52,587 bases of DNA. Source: an uncultured Eubacterium sp. (GTDB taxonomy: Bacteria > Bacillota > Clostridia > Lachnospirales > Lachnospiraceae). The position numbers were made by a program, and so were the translations under genes. The notes beneath the pieces are model-generated. The model searched no databases and had not been told where the DNA came from. It was given only the letters and a program-made list of their open reading frames with translations. The DNA lies in contig URKY01000012.1 of the NCBI GenBank assembly GCA_900548465.1, forward strand, positions 1-52,587, in the 5' to 3' direction. This document shows positions 43,402 to 52,263 of the stretch, piece by piece; position 1 is the stretch's first letter; every line of letters begins with the position of its first letter.

Positions 43402-43629
43402 TTAAATAATAAAAAACGACTCAAAAAATAGAAACAGTTTAATTTAGAACACTTGGCAGCATTTCGTTAGCTTTGCGAGTATAGTTACAATTGCGGAGCA
43501 CTGTCCGAAGCTGCGAAGCAGCAAGTTTGCGAGAGCAATTGTTAATATACGACGGAGCAAAGGTAGAAATGCAACGTGTTTATAATTAAACTGTTTCTAT
43601 TTTTTGCGGCGTTTTTATTACCTAATTTC
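43402..43629. repeat. Palindromic intergenic element, copy D (core 43455-43580, inverted)
   Basis: This copy is in the opposite orientation to A-C. Stems are GCATTTC/GAAATGC, AGCTTTGC/GCAAAGGT (with G-U), ACAATTGC/GCAATTGT and GCTGC/GCAGC around GAA. The core lies in a perfect 23-bp locus-specific inverted repeat (43422-43444 with 43584-43606, CAAAAAATAGAAACAGTTTA...), with imperfect extension to about 43402 and 43629. The right arm runs into the last codons of the convergent yqeG gene. Nothing else lies between aroE and yqeG. Confidence 0.86.
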
Positions 43630-44139
43630 TTCTTTTTCTATTTTCAATCTTGTCTTTCTCCATCTCCAGAGAATGAACTTTTCCGGTATACGTTTAAGAA
43701 CGATTTGGATTTCCTCTTTGGGATTAATTTTTTCCAGCATAACCGTTTGAATACCCGCTCTGTTAGCTCCCCAGATATCCGTAAAAATCTGGTCTCCAAT
43801 GAACAGGGTTGAGTTTTTATCTGTTTCCATAATTTCCATTGCTTTAATGTAATTTTTTGTACTTGGTTTATGGGCGTTACATATGTATTCTGAGTTGACT
43901 TTTTCTGCAAAAGGTGTAACTCTCGGTTCCTGATTATTGGAAATCAAACAGGTTTTAATTCCAAGGGAATGTATTTTTTCGAATACTTCTATTATATGTT
44001 CATCTGCCGGTGCTCCGTGAGGAACAAGTGTATTGTCTATATCTGAGATAATCCCACGTATTCCGTTTTTATAGTACATTTCAAAATCTATATCATCTAT
44101 ACTTTTCAAATATTCGTCCGGGTAAAATCTTTCTAGCAT
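43618..44139 (-). CDS. YqeG-family HAD-type phosphatase
   Basis: This 173-residue HAD IIIA protein has motif I SDIDNTLVPHG (nucleophile D33, general acid D35), motif II CLISNNQE and motif III FIGDQIFTDIWGANRAG. Members are phosphatases of uncertain physiological substrate, commonly found near aro or sporulation genes in Firmicutes. The ATG follows TTAGGAGACGAAA, 17 bases after nrdR. The stop codon lies within the outer arm of palindromic element D. Confidence 0.9.
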   Translation of the reverse strand: MLERFYPDEYLKSIDDIDFEMYYKNGIRGIISDIDNTLVPHGAPADEHIIEVFEKIHSLGIKTCLISNNQEPRVTPFAEKVNSEYICNAHKPSTKNYIKAMEIMETDKNSTLFIGDQIFTDIWGANRAGIQTVMLEKINPKEEIQIVLKRIPEKFILWRWRKTRLKIEKEEIR

Positions 44140-44156
44140 TTTCGTCTCCTAACAGG

Positions 44157-44606
44157 TTATTTTAGTAATTTCTTTAATTCATCCATAAAAGTATTGACAT
44201 CTTTAAATTCTCTATATACAGATGCAAACCTTACGTAAGCAACCTGATCTAATTTTTTTAGTCTCTCCATAACCAATTCTCCTATAAGGGTGCTGGAGAC
44301 TTCTTTCTGTTCTGTATTAAAAATTGCATTTTCGACATCTTCCACCGCCGACATTATCTGCTCATATGATACAGGTCTTTTGTGACATGAACGAAGAATT
44401 CCCGCTTCTATTTTTCCTCTGTCATACTGTTCCCTTATGTTATCTTTTTTTATTACAATAAGTGGAATAGTTTCTACTTTTTCATATGTTGTAAATCTTT
44501 TATTGCATTTTTCGCACTGACGTCTCCTTCTTATGGCATTGTTTTCTTCTGCCGGTCTGGAATCAATAACCTTAGTGTTTTCTTCTCCGCAATATGGGCA
44601 CTTCAT
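44157..44606 (-). CDS. nrdR: NrdR transcriptional repressor of ribonucleotide reductase genes
   Basis: This 149-residue protein has an N-terminal zinc ribbon with C3, C6, C31 and C34 (CPYCGEENT ... CEKCNKRFTTYE), followed by an ATP-cone (about 49-139) that senses dATP/ATP. It represses nrd operons by binding NrdR boxes. The ATG follows TTGGAGGAAAACTA. It sits between ylmC and yqeG, the usual place in Lachnospiraceae after sigG. Confidence 0.97.
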   Translation of the reverse strand: MKCPYCGEENTKVIDSRPAEENNAIRRRRQCEKCNKRFTTYEKVETIPLIVIKKDNIREQYDRGKIEAGILRSCHKRPVSYEQIMSAVEDVENAIFNTEQKEVSSTLIGELVMERLKKLDQVAYVRFASVYREFKDVNTFMDELKKLLK

Positions 44607-44684
44607 TAGTTTTCCTCCAAATCAATACAATATCTTGTGATTTTAGTTCACATAACTTGATTATATGAAAATCTACCATTAAGG

Positions 44685-44951
44685 TCAACAGGTTATTTTG
44701 ATTTTGTGCTTTACATCCTTTTCATCCACTTTTACAAGTATAATGTCAGGGCCCACCTGCACTATACATTTAAAGGGAATGATATATTCAAAATCACTGC
44801 ATACGAGACCGCACCACTTTGTAGGGCCCGCCACAATAATTGCCTTTATACAGCCTGTACATATATCAAATTCTATGTCATGGGCACATCCCAAAATTTT
44901 GCAGTTGCATGTATTTATGACTTCTTTTCTCTTTAAATCTTCTATTCTCAT
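44685..44951 (-). CDS. YlmC/YmxH-family PRC-barrel sporulation protein
   Basis: This 88-residue single PRC-barrel protein starts MRIEDLKRKEVINTCNCKILG, the family hallmark, with GCAHDIEFDICTG and FKCIVQVGPDIILV. Members are conserved in spore formers and located next to sigG or sigE; the biochemical role is not known. It lies 50 bases downstream of sigG and may be read with it. The ribosome site is weak (GGATTTTTT). Confidence 0.9.
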   Translation of the reverse strand: MRIEDLKRKEVINTCNCKILGCAHDIEFDICTGCIKAIIVAGPTKWCGLVCSDFEYIIPFKCIVQVGPDIILVKVDEKDVKHKIKITC

Positions 44952-45001
44952 AAAAAATCCGTTTTTATTATTGTATTCATTTTCCCACTTTATTCTACAT
45001 T

Positions 45002-45778
45002 TTATTTTATATAGTTTCGCATACTTTTTATGGCATTTTTTTCCAATCTGCTTACCTGCGCCTGTGATATACCGATTTCATCCGCAATTTCCATCTGTGT
45101 TTTCCCGTTAAAAAAACGCATATCAATTATTTTTCTTTCTCTGTCACTTAAACCGTCCAGTGCTTCATTTAACACTATGCTTTCAACCCATTTTTCTTCT
45201 TTATTTTTTTTGTCACTTATCTGGTCCATTACATACAACGTATCTCCTCCCTGATCGTATACCGGTTCAAAAAGAGATACAGGACTTTGTATTGCATCAA
45301 GAGCATATACCACTTCCTCCGGAGTCACTCCAAGTTTTTCTGCGATTTCTGCAACCGTAGGTTCTTTATTTGTAGTTTTAATTATGTTTTCTTTACAATA
45401 TATTGCTTTATAAGCAATATCCTTTATTGATCTGCTTACCCTTATGGCTGCATTGTCCCTTAAAAATCTTTTAAGTTCTCCTGAAATCATAGGTACTGCA
45501 TAAGTAGAAAATTTGACATTTAACGTATCATCAAAATTATCCACAGCCTTTATCAGCCCTATGCACCCGATTTGAAATAAATCATCTATATTCTCATTAG
45601 TTCCGGAAAATCTCTGCAAAATACTTAATACCAGCCTTAAGTTTCCCTGAATATATTTTTCCCTTGCCTCCATATTGCCCTGCTTTATTTCTTTAAACAA
45701 TTCTTTTTTCTCCTCCTCCGTCAAAAGAGGAAGTTTCGCTGTATTTACACCACATATTTCCACTTTAAAAAGAGCCAT
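45002..45778 (-). CDS. sigG: Sporulation sigma factor SigG
   Basis: This 258-residue sigma-70 family factor has the N-terminal MALFKVEICGVNTAKLPLLT, typical of SigG. Region 2 has NIDDLFQIGCIGLIKAVDNFD and FSTYAVPMISGELKRFLRD; region 4 has LSDRERKIIDMRFF and the helix-turn-helix TQMEIADEIGISQAQVSRLEK. It directs late forespore transcription. The gene lies directly after sigE, as in other Clostridia. The 112-base gap before it probably holds a forespore-specific promoter, but I cannot fix its boxes. Confidence 0.97.
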   Translation of the reverse strand: MALFKVEICGVNTAKLPLLTEEEKKELFKEIKQGNMEAREKYIQGNLRLVLSILQRFSGTNENIDDLFQIGCIGLIKAVDNFDDTLNVKFSTYAVPMISGELKRFLRDNAAIRVSRSIKDIAYKAIYCKENIIKTTNKEPTVAEIAEKLGVTPEEVVYALDAIQSPVSLFEPVYDQGGDTLYVMDQISDKKNKEEKWVESIVLNEALDGLSDRERKIIDMRFFNGKTQMEIADEIGISQAQVSRLEKNAIKSMRNYIK

Positions 45779-45890
45779 GTTTTTTCCTACTTTCCCATAT
45801 ATATTACAAATATAGGTTTTCCAAAAATATAGCTCTTTATTCTTTATTTTATGCTTATTAGATTTTTTAACTTATTATTTTCTACATAAA

Positions 45891-46628
45891 CTACTCATAT
45901 TTGACAATTTCCTTTTTTAATCTTTTTATTATTTTCTTTTCAAGTCTTGAAATATAGGATTGAGAAATTCCAAGAGTATCTGCCACTTCCTTTTGTGTCA
46001 TTTCATCTCCATTTATATTATTTAATCCATAGCGCATCTGTACTATTATTTTTTCTCTGTTATTTAATTTTTCTATGGCCTTATATAGCAGTTTTCTCTC
46101 AACCTCGTTTTCAATGTCCTTTGATATGATATCTTCATCAGTTCCAAGAATATCCGACAATAAAAGTTCGTTTCCATCCCAGTCCACATTAAGAGGTTCA
46201 TCTATTGACACTTCCATTTTTGTTTTGCTGTTTTTTCTCAAATACATTAAAATTTCATTTTCAATACACCTTGACGCATAGGTTGCCAGCTTAATGTTTT
46301 TTGTTGGATTAAATGTATTTATTCCTTTTATGAGACCGATTGTTCCTATGGAAATCAGGTCCTCCACCCCCACTCCCGTGTTATCAAATTTTTTGGCTAT
46401 GTATACTACCAGTCTTAAGTTATGCTCTATTAATTTCGAACGACTGTCATTGTCTTTTTCTTCTATCAGTTTTCTTATGTGTTCCGCTTCACTGCCACTG
46501 TCTAACGGTGGTGGCAAAACATCATTTCCACCAATGTAATGGATATCTCCCTCTTTACTCAATATAATTCCGTTTAGTATCGGAATCCTGCTCAAATTCA
46601 TGTTGTGCTTAAAAAAGTTTACTATCAT
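45891..46628 (-). CDS. sigE: Sporulation sigma factor SigE (pro-form)
   Basis: The protein has 245 residues from the ATG at 46628, chosen because GGGAGAATGAGT gives 7-nt spacing; the ATG at 46634 is too close to that site. The N-terminal [10 protein letters not shown]... is the membrane-associated pro-sequence removed by SpoIIGA. Region 2 ([19 protein letters not shown]) and region 4 ([23 protein letters not shown]) are intact. It controls early mother-cell genes. The start overlaps the end of spoIIGA, coupling protease and substrate. Confidence 0.97.
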   Translation of the reverse strand: MIVNFFKHNMNLSRIPILNGIILSKEGDIHYIGGNDVLPPPLDSGSEAEHIRKLIEEKDNDSRSKLIEHNLRLVVYIAKKFDNTGVGVEDLISIGTIGLIKGINTFNPTKNIKLATYASRCIENEILMYLRKNSKTKMEVSIDEPLNVDWDGNELLLSDILGTDEDIISKDIENEVERKLLYKAIEKLNNREKIIVQMRYGLNNINGDEMTQKEVADTLGISQSYISRLEKKIIKRLKKEIVKYE

Positions 46629-47403
46629 ACTCATTCTCCCTGTTTATAATATCCGGGTGCAATATCATGTTATATCTGCCATTCCTACTTAATTTTCCAT
46701 CAAATATTCCTACAATGGGCTTTTCAACAATTCTTTTGTCAACTTCCATGTTATCAGCAATTACCGCCTTTAAAAGACCACCTTTTTCCCCAATTGAATT
46801 AAAAGGAATGTATATAAATTTCATATCAGAAAAATTCCATTTTCCTATTTCCTTTTTTTCAATTATGGATACAGGCTTCTTAGTAAATGGTTCATACAGA
46901 CTGTTTCCCGTGTCAACCAGTGCTTTAACCTTTACGTTTTGGGCCTTATAAGATATATTTACCATTTTTACCGTAGTGCTTATTTTTATATTTTTTCTGA
47001 TTTTTCTTATGATTTTTTTCACCACCACACACATAATTGCCGTCGCAAAAATCACACTACACATTTTCGTATTTATTCCCAAAAGATTTATTGCTCCATT
47101 TAAAACAAGAACAGAAAAATACATTCCCGATAATTTAGTTAAATTATCTTTAAGATTAGAATACCCAAATGCTATTAAAATCATCAGCTGTGCCACTACA
47201 ATATAAGTTAAAATATAAATTAAAATTCCATGTCGGTTCGCTATCAGTAATGCTGTTGCATAAAAGCTTCCAAGAAGTGCTGCTACCACAGTTCTTATAA
47301 TACTTTTGCTGTTTTTTATTATTTCTCCCGTTATGTAAAGGACTGCCACATCCATTAGAAAATTAAATCCAAAATAAACATCAAGATATACATTTACTGT
47401 CAT
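46609..47403 (-). CDS. spoIIGA: SpoIIGA, pro-SigE processing aspartic protease
   Basis: The protein has 264 residues from the ATG at 47403 (site AAAAGGGTGTTGAAA); the frame opens at a GTG three codons earlier. The N-terminal half has five membrane segments ([20 protein letters not shown]...). The C-terminal half carries the catalytic Asp164 in [14 protein letters not shown], as in pepsin-like half-proteases that dimerise. It cleaves pro-SigE at the sporulation septum when triggered by SpoIIR. It overlaps sigE by 20 bases and follows the ftsZ terminator. Confidence 0.95.
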   Translation of the reverse strand: MTVNVYLDVYFGFNFLMDVAVLYITGEIIKNSKSIIRTVVAALLGSFYATALLIANRHGILIYILTYIVVAQLMILIAFGYSNLKDNLTKLSGMYFSVLVLNGAINLLGINTKMCSVIFATAIMCVVVKKIIRKIRKNIKISTTVKMVNISYKAQNVKVKALVDTGNSLYEPFTKKPVSIIEKKEIGKWNFSDMKFIYIPFNSIGEKGGLLKAVIADNMEVDKRIVEKPIVGIFDGKLSRNGRYNMILHPDIINRENEYDSKLF

Positions 47404-47481
47404 TTTCAACACCCTTTTCCATTATATCTTTTAAGGTAAGAAAAGTCTGTCGAAGAAGCATAGATAAAAAATATTTATTTT

Positions 47482-47530
47482 ATAAAACAAAAATAGAACT
47501 CGCACCATAAACTGATGTAAGTTCTATTTT
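47482..47530 (-). terminator. Intrinsic terminator after ftsZ
   Basis: AAAATAGAACT pairs with AGTTCTATTTT around a 19-nt loop and is followed by TTGTTTTATA on the minus strand. It separates the division operon from spoIIGA-sigE. Confidence 0.8.
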
Positions 47531-47569
47531 CTGCTAAGACCAATAACTGTCTCTATATTATATAATGTC

Positions 47570-48691
47570 TTATCTGTTCTTTAAGAAATCAGGAATATTA
47601 ATTGGTTTTTCTTCAACAGGTCTCTGAACAGGTGTTGTTCCCTGTGGCTTCTGTACTCCCTGTGAAGGTGTAGCACTGTAAGTAAATGATTTCTTTGGAG
47701 TTCCCATTCCAAAAGGTGTTCCCTTTGAATTTGGTAATGTTGTGTCATTGATACCTGTAGCCATAACTGTGATTGAACACTCGTCAGGGTATGTATCATC
47801 ATATCTTACACCAAAGATAATATTTGCTTCGTCTCCTGCAAGATCCTGAACATAACTTGCTGCTTCGTTAGCTTCGAAAAGACTAACATCACCTGTAATA
47901 TTAATAATTACATTCTTAGCACCGTCAATTTTTGTTTCAAGAAGTGGAGATGTAACAGCTTCCTGTACTGCCTGTGATGCCTTGTCATCACCGCTTGCTT
48001 CACCAATACCGATATGAGCAATTCCTGCATCACGCATAACCGTCTGAACATCTGCGAAGTCCAAGTTAATTAAAGCAGGTACGTTAATCAAATCTGTAAT
48101 TCCCTGTACTGACTGCTGTAATACTTCATCAGCCTTCTTTAATGCCTCAGGCATTGTTGTTCTCTTATCTACGATTTCAAGTAACTTATCATTTGGAATA
48201 ACAATAAGTGTATCTACGTTTGGTTTTAATCTTTCAATTCCTGAAAGGGCATTGTTCATACGTGCCTTAGCTTCAAATCTGAAAGGCTTTGTAACAACAC
48301 CAACTGTAAGAGCTCCCTGCTCTCTTGCAACACGTGCAACAACCGGTGCAGCACCTGTTCCGGTTCCGCCACCCATACCACATGTTACGAATACCATGTC
48401 AGCACCTTTTAACAACTGTGCTAATTCTTCAACATTCTCTTCTGCAGCTGCTTCACCAACTTCAGGCTTTGCTCCTGCTCCGAGTCCTTTAGTAATCTTT
48501 TCACCAATCTGTAGTGTAGTAGGTGCCTTACTTCTCTTAAGCACCTGTGCATCTGAGTTAACAGATATAAATTCAACACCACCGATGTTTTCATCTATCA
48601 TTCTGTTTACGGCATTGTTTCCTGCTCCACCAACACCTACAACGATTATTTTTGCTACTGCTTCACTTTCATTAGTTGTAATTTCTAGCAA
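47570..48691 (-). CDS. ftsZ: Cell division protein FtsZ
   Basis: This 373-residue tubulin homologue has the nucleotide-binding [14 protein letters not shown] near the N-terminus, the GTP signature [13 protein letters not shown], the synergy-loop region [11 protein letters not shown], a Gln/Pro-rich C-terminal linker, and the conserved tail [10 protein letters not shown] that binds membrane anchors. It forms the Z ring. The start codon is TTG at 48691: AAAGGAGG lies 9 bases upstream, no ATG is in frame nearby, and the family N-terminus fits. The gene follows ftsQ. Confidence 0.97.
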   Translation of the reverse strand: MLEITTNESEAVAKIIVVGVGGAGNNAVNRMIDENIGGVEFISVNSDAQVLKRSKAPTTLQIGEKITKGLGAGAKPEVGEAAAEENVEELAQLLKGADMVFVTCGMGGGTGTGAAPVVARVAREQGALTVGVVTKPFRFEAKARMNNALSGIERLKPNVDTLIVIPNDKLLEIVDKRTTMPEALKKADEVLQQSVQGITDLINVPALINLDFADVQTVMRDAGIAHIGIGEASGDDKASQAVQEAVTSPLLETKIDGAKNVIINITGDVSLFEANEAASYVQDLAGDEANIIFGVRYDDTYPDECSITVMATGINDTTLPNSKGTPFGMGTPKKSFTYSATPSQGVQKPQGTTPVQRPVEEKPINIPDFLKNR

Positions 48692-48862
48692 GGGTTTAAT
48701 CCTCCTTTGTCTTCACTTTATTTATTCTTGTCCATCAAATTAGTATAGTAATGAACATAATATTAGCCATACATAGTTATATAATATAATTCTTTAGCGA
48801 AAATATCAACAGTAAATTTCTATTTTTTTAATAAAATTTACTATTTTTACTGATTTACATAA

Positions 48863-49624
48863 CTATTTTGACTTCTCATCTGCTTTTTTTAATGTGTAAC
48901 TGCCATCTTCACTGACAAATTTCATATTCAATGTTCCCTTGTACTTAATAACATTGTCATACATATCATTAAAATCTCTTAATTTTTTATCAAGATTACT
49001 GTTTTTTCCCAGTTGAACCGCAACATCCTTAACATACATTGTTGCTTCGGCATCTTTGTTAACATCAATTCTCTTTACATTATACTTATATTCTTGTATC
49101 GAGGTTGTAACATCCAAAAGGTTCTGCAGAACTTTTTTATTCTTAACTTCCATTTTTTTGTATAAAGTAAGATTATTACACTCTACCCCGGTAATTTTCG
49201 GTATTCCTTTTATTTTTTCTGTGCTCTGCTTTAATATCACTCCGTTTTCATCGAAATAATAATATATTTTGTTAACATTTATATAACCTTTTAACTTTTT
49301 CTCATAAGCTGTTATTGTAACCTTGAAAGGCGAATTCATTTTGACTGTATAATCTTCAAACAACTCCAGTTTGTCACTATGGCCCGTCTTATTTTTTAAC
49401 CAGAACCATAATGTATTCTCTATTCCCTCTTTTTTTATATAATCGTTTACCTCTTTGTTGGTAAACTGTCCCAAATCAAGTTTTGTGTCCACCTTTTGTA
49501 ATTTAAATCCAAATATAACCGCCACAACAAGCAGTGCTATTGCCAATACTGCAATTATAAAAACTTTGACCCATTTTCTTAATTTCTTTTTTCGTCTTCT
49601 TTTTAATTTTCGTCTCTGTTTCAT
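48863..49624 (-). CDS. ftsQ: FtsQ/DivIB-family cell division protein
   Basis: This 253-residue protein has a very basic N-terminus (QRRKLKRRRKKKLRKW), one membrane segment (about 19-41), then an extracytoplasmic POTRA-like and beta domain (for example VKMNSPFKVTITAYEKKLKGYI, YYYFDENGVIL, IKGIPKITGVE). This is the division-protein FtsQ/DivIB layout, and the position between ftsW and ftsZ supports it. It helps stabilise FtsL/FtsB at the septum. The ATG follows CAGGAGTAGATT. Confidence 0.88.
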   Translation of the reverse strand: MKQRRKLKRRRKKKLRKWVKVFIIAVLAIALLVVAVIFGFKLQKVDTKLDLGQFTNKEVNDYIKKEGIENTLWFWLKNKTGHSDKLELFEDYTVKMNSPFKVTITAYEKKLKGYINVNKIYYYFDENGVILKQSTEKIKGIPKITGVECNNLTLYKKMEVKNKKVLQNLLDVTTSIQEYKYNVKRIDVNKDAEATMYVKDVAVQLGKNSNLDKKLRDFNDMYDNVIKYKGTLNMKFVSEDGSYTLKKADEKSK

Positions 49625-49642
49625 AATCTACTCCTGACAGAA

Positions 49643-50824
49643 CTATTTTATCCTTTTTATATTCTTTGAAACCGATAAGACTATTCCTATTTCAAGCATC
49701 TGGAACATCAGTGCCGTACCACCATAACTGATAAACGGAAGGGAAACTCCTGTATTTGGAATGGCGTTAGTTACAACGGCAATATTGAGCATTACCTGAA
49801 TGGAAATATGTGCCATTATTCCCACAACAAGCATAGTTCCGAAAAAGTTCGGTGCATTACTTGCAATAATTCTCATACGTCTGATTATAAAAACAAACAA
49901 ACATATAATACAGACCGCTCCAAATATTCCTAATTCCTCGCATATAATTGCAAAAATCATGTCATTGGCAGGCTCAGGCACAAAACCAAGTTTCTGGGCA
50001 CTGTTTCCAAGTCCTTTTCCAAAAAGCCCACCTGAACCGATTGCATAAAGCCCCTGCATAATCTGATAACCTGTTCCGCTCATGTAGGCTTCAGGATTTT
50101 TCCATACGGCAATACGCTCAAGTCGAAATCCTAAGTTTGGAATTTCCGCCAGGGCAAACAACCCTACAGCTGCCACTCCCCCAATTGCGCCTATTATTCC
50201 GGTAAACCACTTACTTGCTCCTGCAATAATAAGCATTACTGCTCCAATACCGGCAACAATAATAGCAGAACTTAAGTTAGATGTAATTACAAACAATAAT
50301 CCTGCTCCAAGCAGACTCACACTATATATCTGCCAGCATATTTTTCCGTGTTTCAAAGCTGTCTGACTGCATTTTGCCAACAGGTACGCCGTCATAATTA
50401 TGGTGGCCAGTTTAACATATTCCGCCGGCTGAAACTGTGCGAAATAAAGATTTACCCATCTTTTTGCTCCATGGGATTCTATTCCAAGGGGAGTAAGTAC
50501 TAAAAATATTGACCCTATTGCAGTACCATAAATGATCTTTTTATATTTCCATAACAATAAATAGTCCATTTTTATGGCTATAAGCATTGCCACCAGTCCA
50601 AAGGCACTGTTTTTTAACTGACTTTTAAGGAAAAAGAATGAATCGTTATGTTGGGTCAGTCCCGTATATGAGCTTGCACTGTACAAAAGTACGTACCCCA
50701 AAAGCATAATAAAAATCCATACTGCAAGAAGGCTATAATCAAAATAGCCCTGCTTTCGTCTCTTTTTAGTTTTGATTTCCTTCTTTGCCTCCGGCTCTTT
50801 TCTAGTATCCACTCTGCTCTCCAT
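49643..50824 (-). CDS. ftsW: FtsW/SpoVE-type SEDS peptidoglycan glycosyltransferase
   Basis: This protein of about 393 residues has a cytoplasmic basic N-terminus and about ten membrane segments. SEDS landmarks are GIESHGAKRWVNLYFAQFQPAEYVKLA (which contains the conserved Lys/Pro/Glu region) and PNTGVSLPFISYGGTALM near the end. It polymerises lipid II at the septum with a class B PBP. The ATG at 50824 has no clear ribosome site. It sits between murD and ftsQ, 18 bases from the latter, with no murG gene between. SpoVE is the alternative name for this position in some Firmicutes. Confidence 0.93.
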   Translation of the reverse strand: MESRVDTRKEPEAKKEIKTKKRRKQGYFDYSLLAVWIFIMLLGYVLLYSASSYTGLTQHNDSFFFLKSQLKNSAFGLVAMLIAIKMDYLLLWKYKKIIYGTAIGSIFLVLTPLGIESHGAKRWVNLYFAQFQPAEYVKLATIIMTAYLLAKCSQTALKHGKICWQIYSVSLLGAGLLFVITSNLSSAIIVAGIGAVMLIIAGASKWFTGIIGAIGGVAAVGLFALAEIPNLGFRLERIAVWKNPEAYMSGTGYQIMQGLYAIGSGGLFGKGLGNSAQKLGFVPEPANDMIFAIICEELGIFGAVCIICLFVFIIRRMRIIASNAPNFFGTMLVVGIMAHISIQVMLNIAVVTNAIPNTGVSLPFISYGGTALMFQMLEIGIVLSVSKNIKRIK

Positions 50825-50853
50825 CAATTCTAATTTATAACACTACCTGAAAT

Positions 50854-52209
50854 TTATTTCTTCAATACTAATTCTTTAAACATATTTCCACGCTGTTCGT
50901 AATTATCAAACATTCCCCAGCTTGCACACGCCGGTGAAAGCAATACTGCATCTCCCGATTCTGCATTTTTTCTGCATTCTTCCACTGCCTCTTCAAGGGA
51001 TTCTGTAAATATTATATTTTCAAATCCATATTTTCTTACTGTTTCAGCAATCTGATTTGACGTCTGTCCCAGCAAAACAAGACATTTAACTTTACCCTTT
51101 AATTCTTTTGCCCAATCATCAAAAGATACCTTTTTGTCATATCCGCCTGCAATTAATATTGTAGGTCTTGTCATTGCCTGAATTGCCTTTACTGATGCGT
51201 CAGTATTGGTTCCCTTTGAATCATTATAATATATAACATCATCTATTGTAGTTACATATTCAATTCTATGCTCAACAGCCTTAAATTTTCTAATTGCTTT
51301 TTTAATGACGTCATTTGGGACACCCATGCTTATAGATATTCCAATAGCCGCCATAATGTTTTCTACATTATGAATTCCAACTAAAGTTGTATCTTCAGTT
51401 GTTGTTATAATTTCTTTTTCTCCATCATGAGAATAGATAATGTTCTTTCCTTCAAGATAAATACCATTCTCCAATTCCTGCTTACTGCTGAACCAGATAA
51501 TTTTGTTATGAAGCTTTGGTGCATATTTTCTCAGGATTTCATCTTCATAATTTAAAATAACAGGCTGATTTTCGTCCTGATTTTTTGCTATGCTCATTTT
51601 TACGTTTGTATAACATTCCATTGTGTAATGTCTGTTTAAATGATCAGGAGTAATATTAAGCACTGCACTTACATCAGGCTTAAATGTATGTATTGTTTCC
51701 AATTGGAAACTGCTTATTTCAGCAACCGTAACCGTATCGTCAGTAGCTTCAAAAGCTGTTGTTGTATATGGATTTCCAATGTTTCCAACTACCTTCACAT
51801 CTTTATAGTAAGCAGCCATTATTTCTCCTACCAAAGCAGTTGTTGTTGTTTTTCCGTTAGTTCCGGTTATTGCTGCCAGTTTTCCCTTACTAATTACATA
51901 GGCAAGTTCAACCTCTCCCCATATTGGAACACCTGCATCCCTTACTTCATTTACAAAAGGTGCATCAATTGCAATACCCGGGCTTAAAATCATCAAATCT
52001 ACACTATTTATAACTTCTTTTGATAATTCACCTATGATAACCTCCACGTTGTCTGCATTCTGCAATTTTGCAAGTACATCGTCTTTGTTAATTTTTTCAT
52101 TGCCATCGTATATAACAATATCTGCTCCAACTTTTTTTAATAAATCAGCTGCTCCGATTCCACTTTTACCCGAACCTGCAACCAAAACTTTTTTGTTTTT
52201 CCAATCCAT
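50854..52209 (-). CDS. murD: UDP-N-acetylmuramoyl-L-alanine:D-glutamate ligase
   Basis: The protein has 451 residues from the ATG at 52209 (site GGAGCAGGACAA); the frame opens six codons earlier. The N-terminal UDP-binding domain has VLVAGSGKSGIGAADLL. The central ATPase has the P-loop ITGTNGKTTTTALV. The C-terminal domain includes YNDSKGTNTDASVKA and LLSPACASWGMFDNYEQRGNMFK. It adds D-glutamate to the peptidoglycan precursor in the cytoplasm. It lies between mraY and ftsW. Confidence 0.97.
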   Translation of the reverse strand: MDWKNKKVLVAGSGKSGIGAADLLKKVGADIVIYDGNEKINKDDVLAKLQNADNVEVIIGELSKEVINSVDLMILSPGIAIDAPFVNEVRDAGVPIWGEVELAYVISKGKLAAITGTNGKTTTTALVGEIMAAYYKDVKVVGNIGNPYTTTAFEATDDTVTVAEISSFQLETIHTFKPDVSAVLNITPDHLNRHYTMECYTNVKMSIAKNQDENQPVILNYEDEILRKYAPKLHNKIIWFSSKQELENGIYLEGKNIIYSHDGEKEIITTTEDTTLVGIHNVENIMAAIGISISMGVPNDVIKKAIRKFKAVEHRIEYVTTIDDVIYYNDSKGTNTDASVKAIQAMTRPTILIAGGYDKKVSFDDWAKELKGKVKCLVLLGQTSNQIAETVRKYGFENIIFTESLEEAVEECRKNAESGDAVLLSPACASWGMFDNYEQRGNMFKELVLKK

Positions 52210-52263
52210 TTGTCCTGCTCCAATCATATGCGGATAACCCGCTTTTTATTTACAAATAATAAT

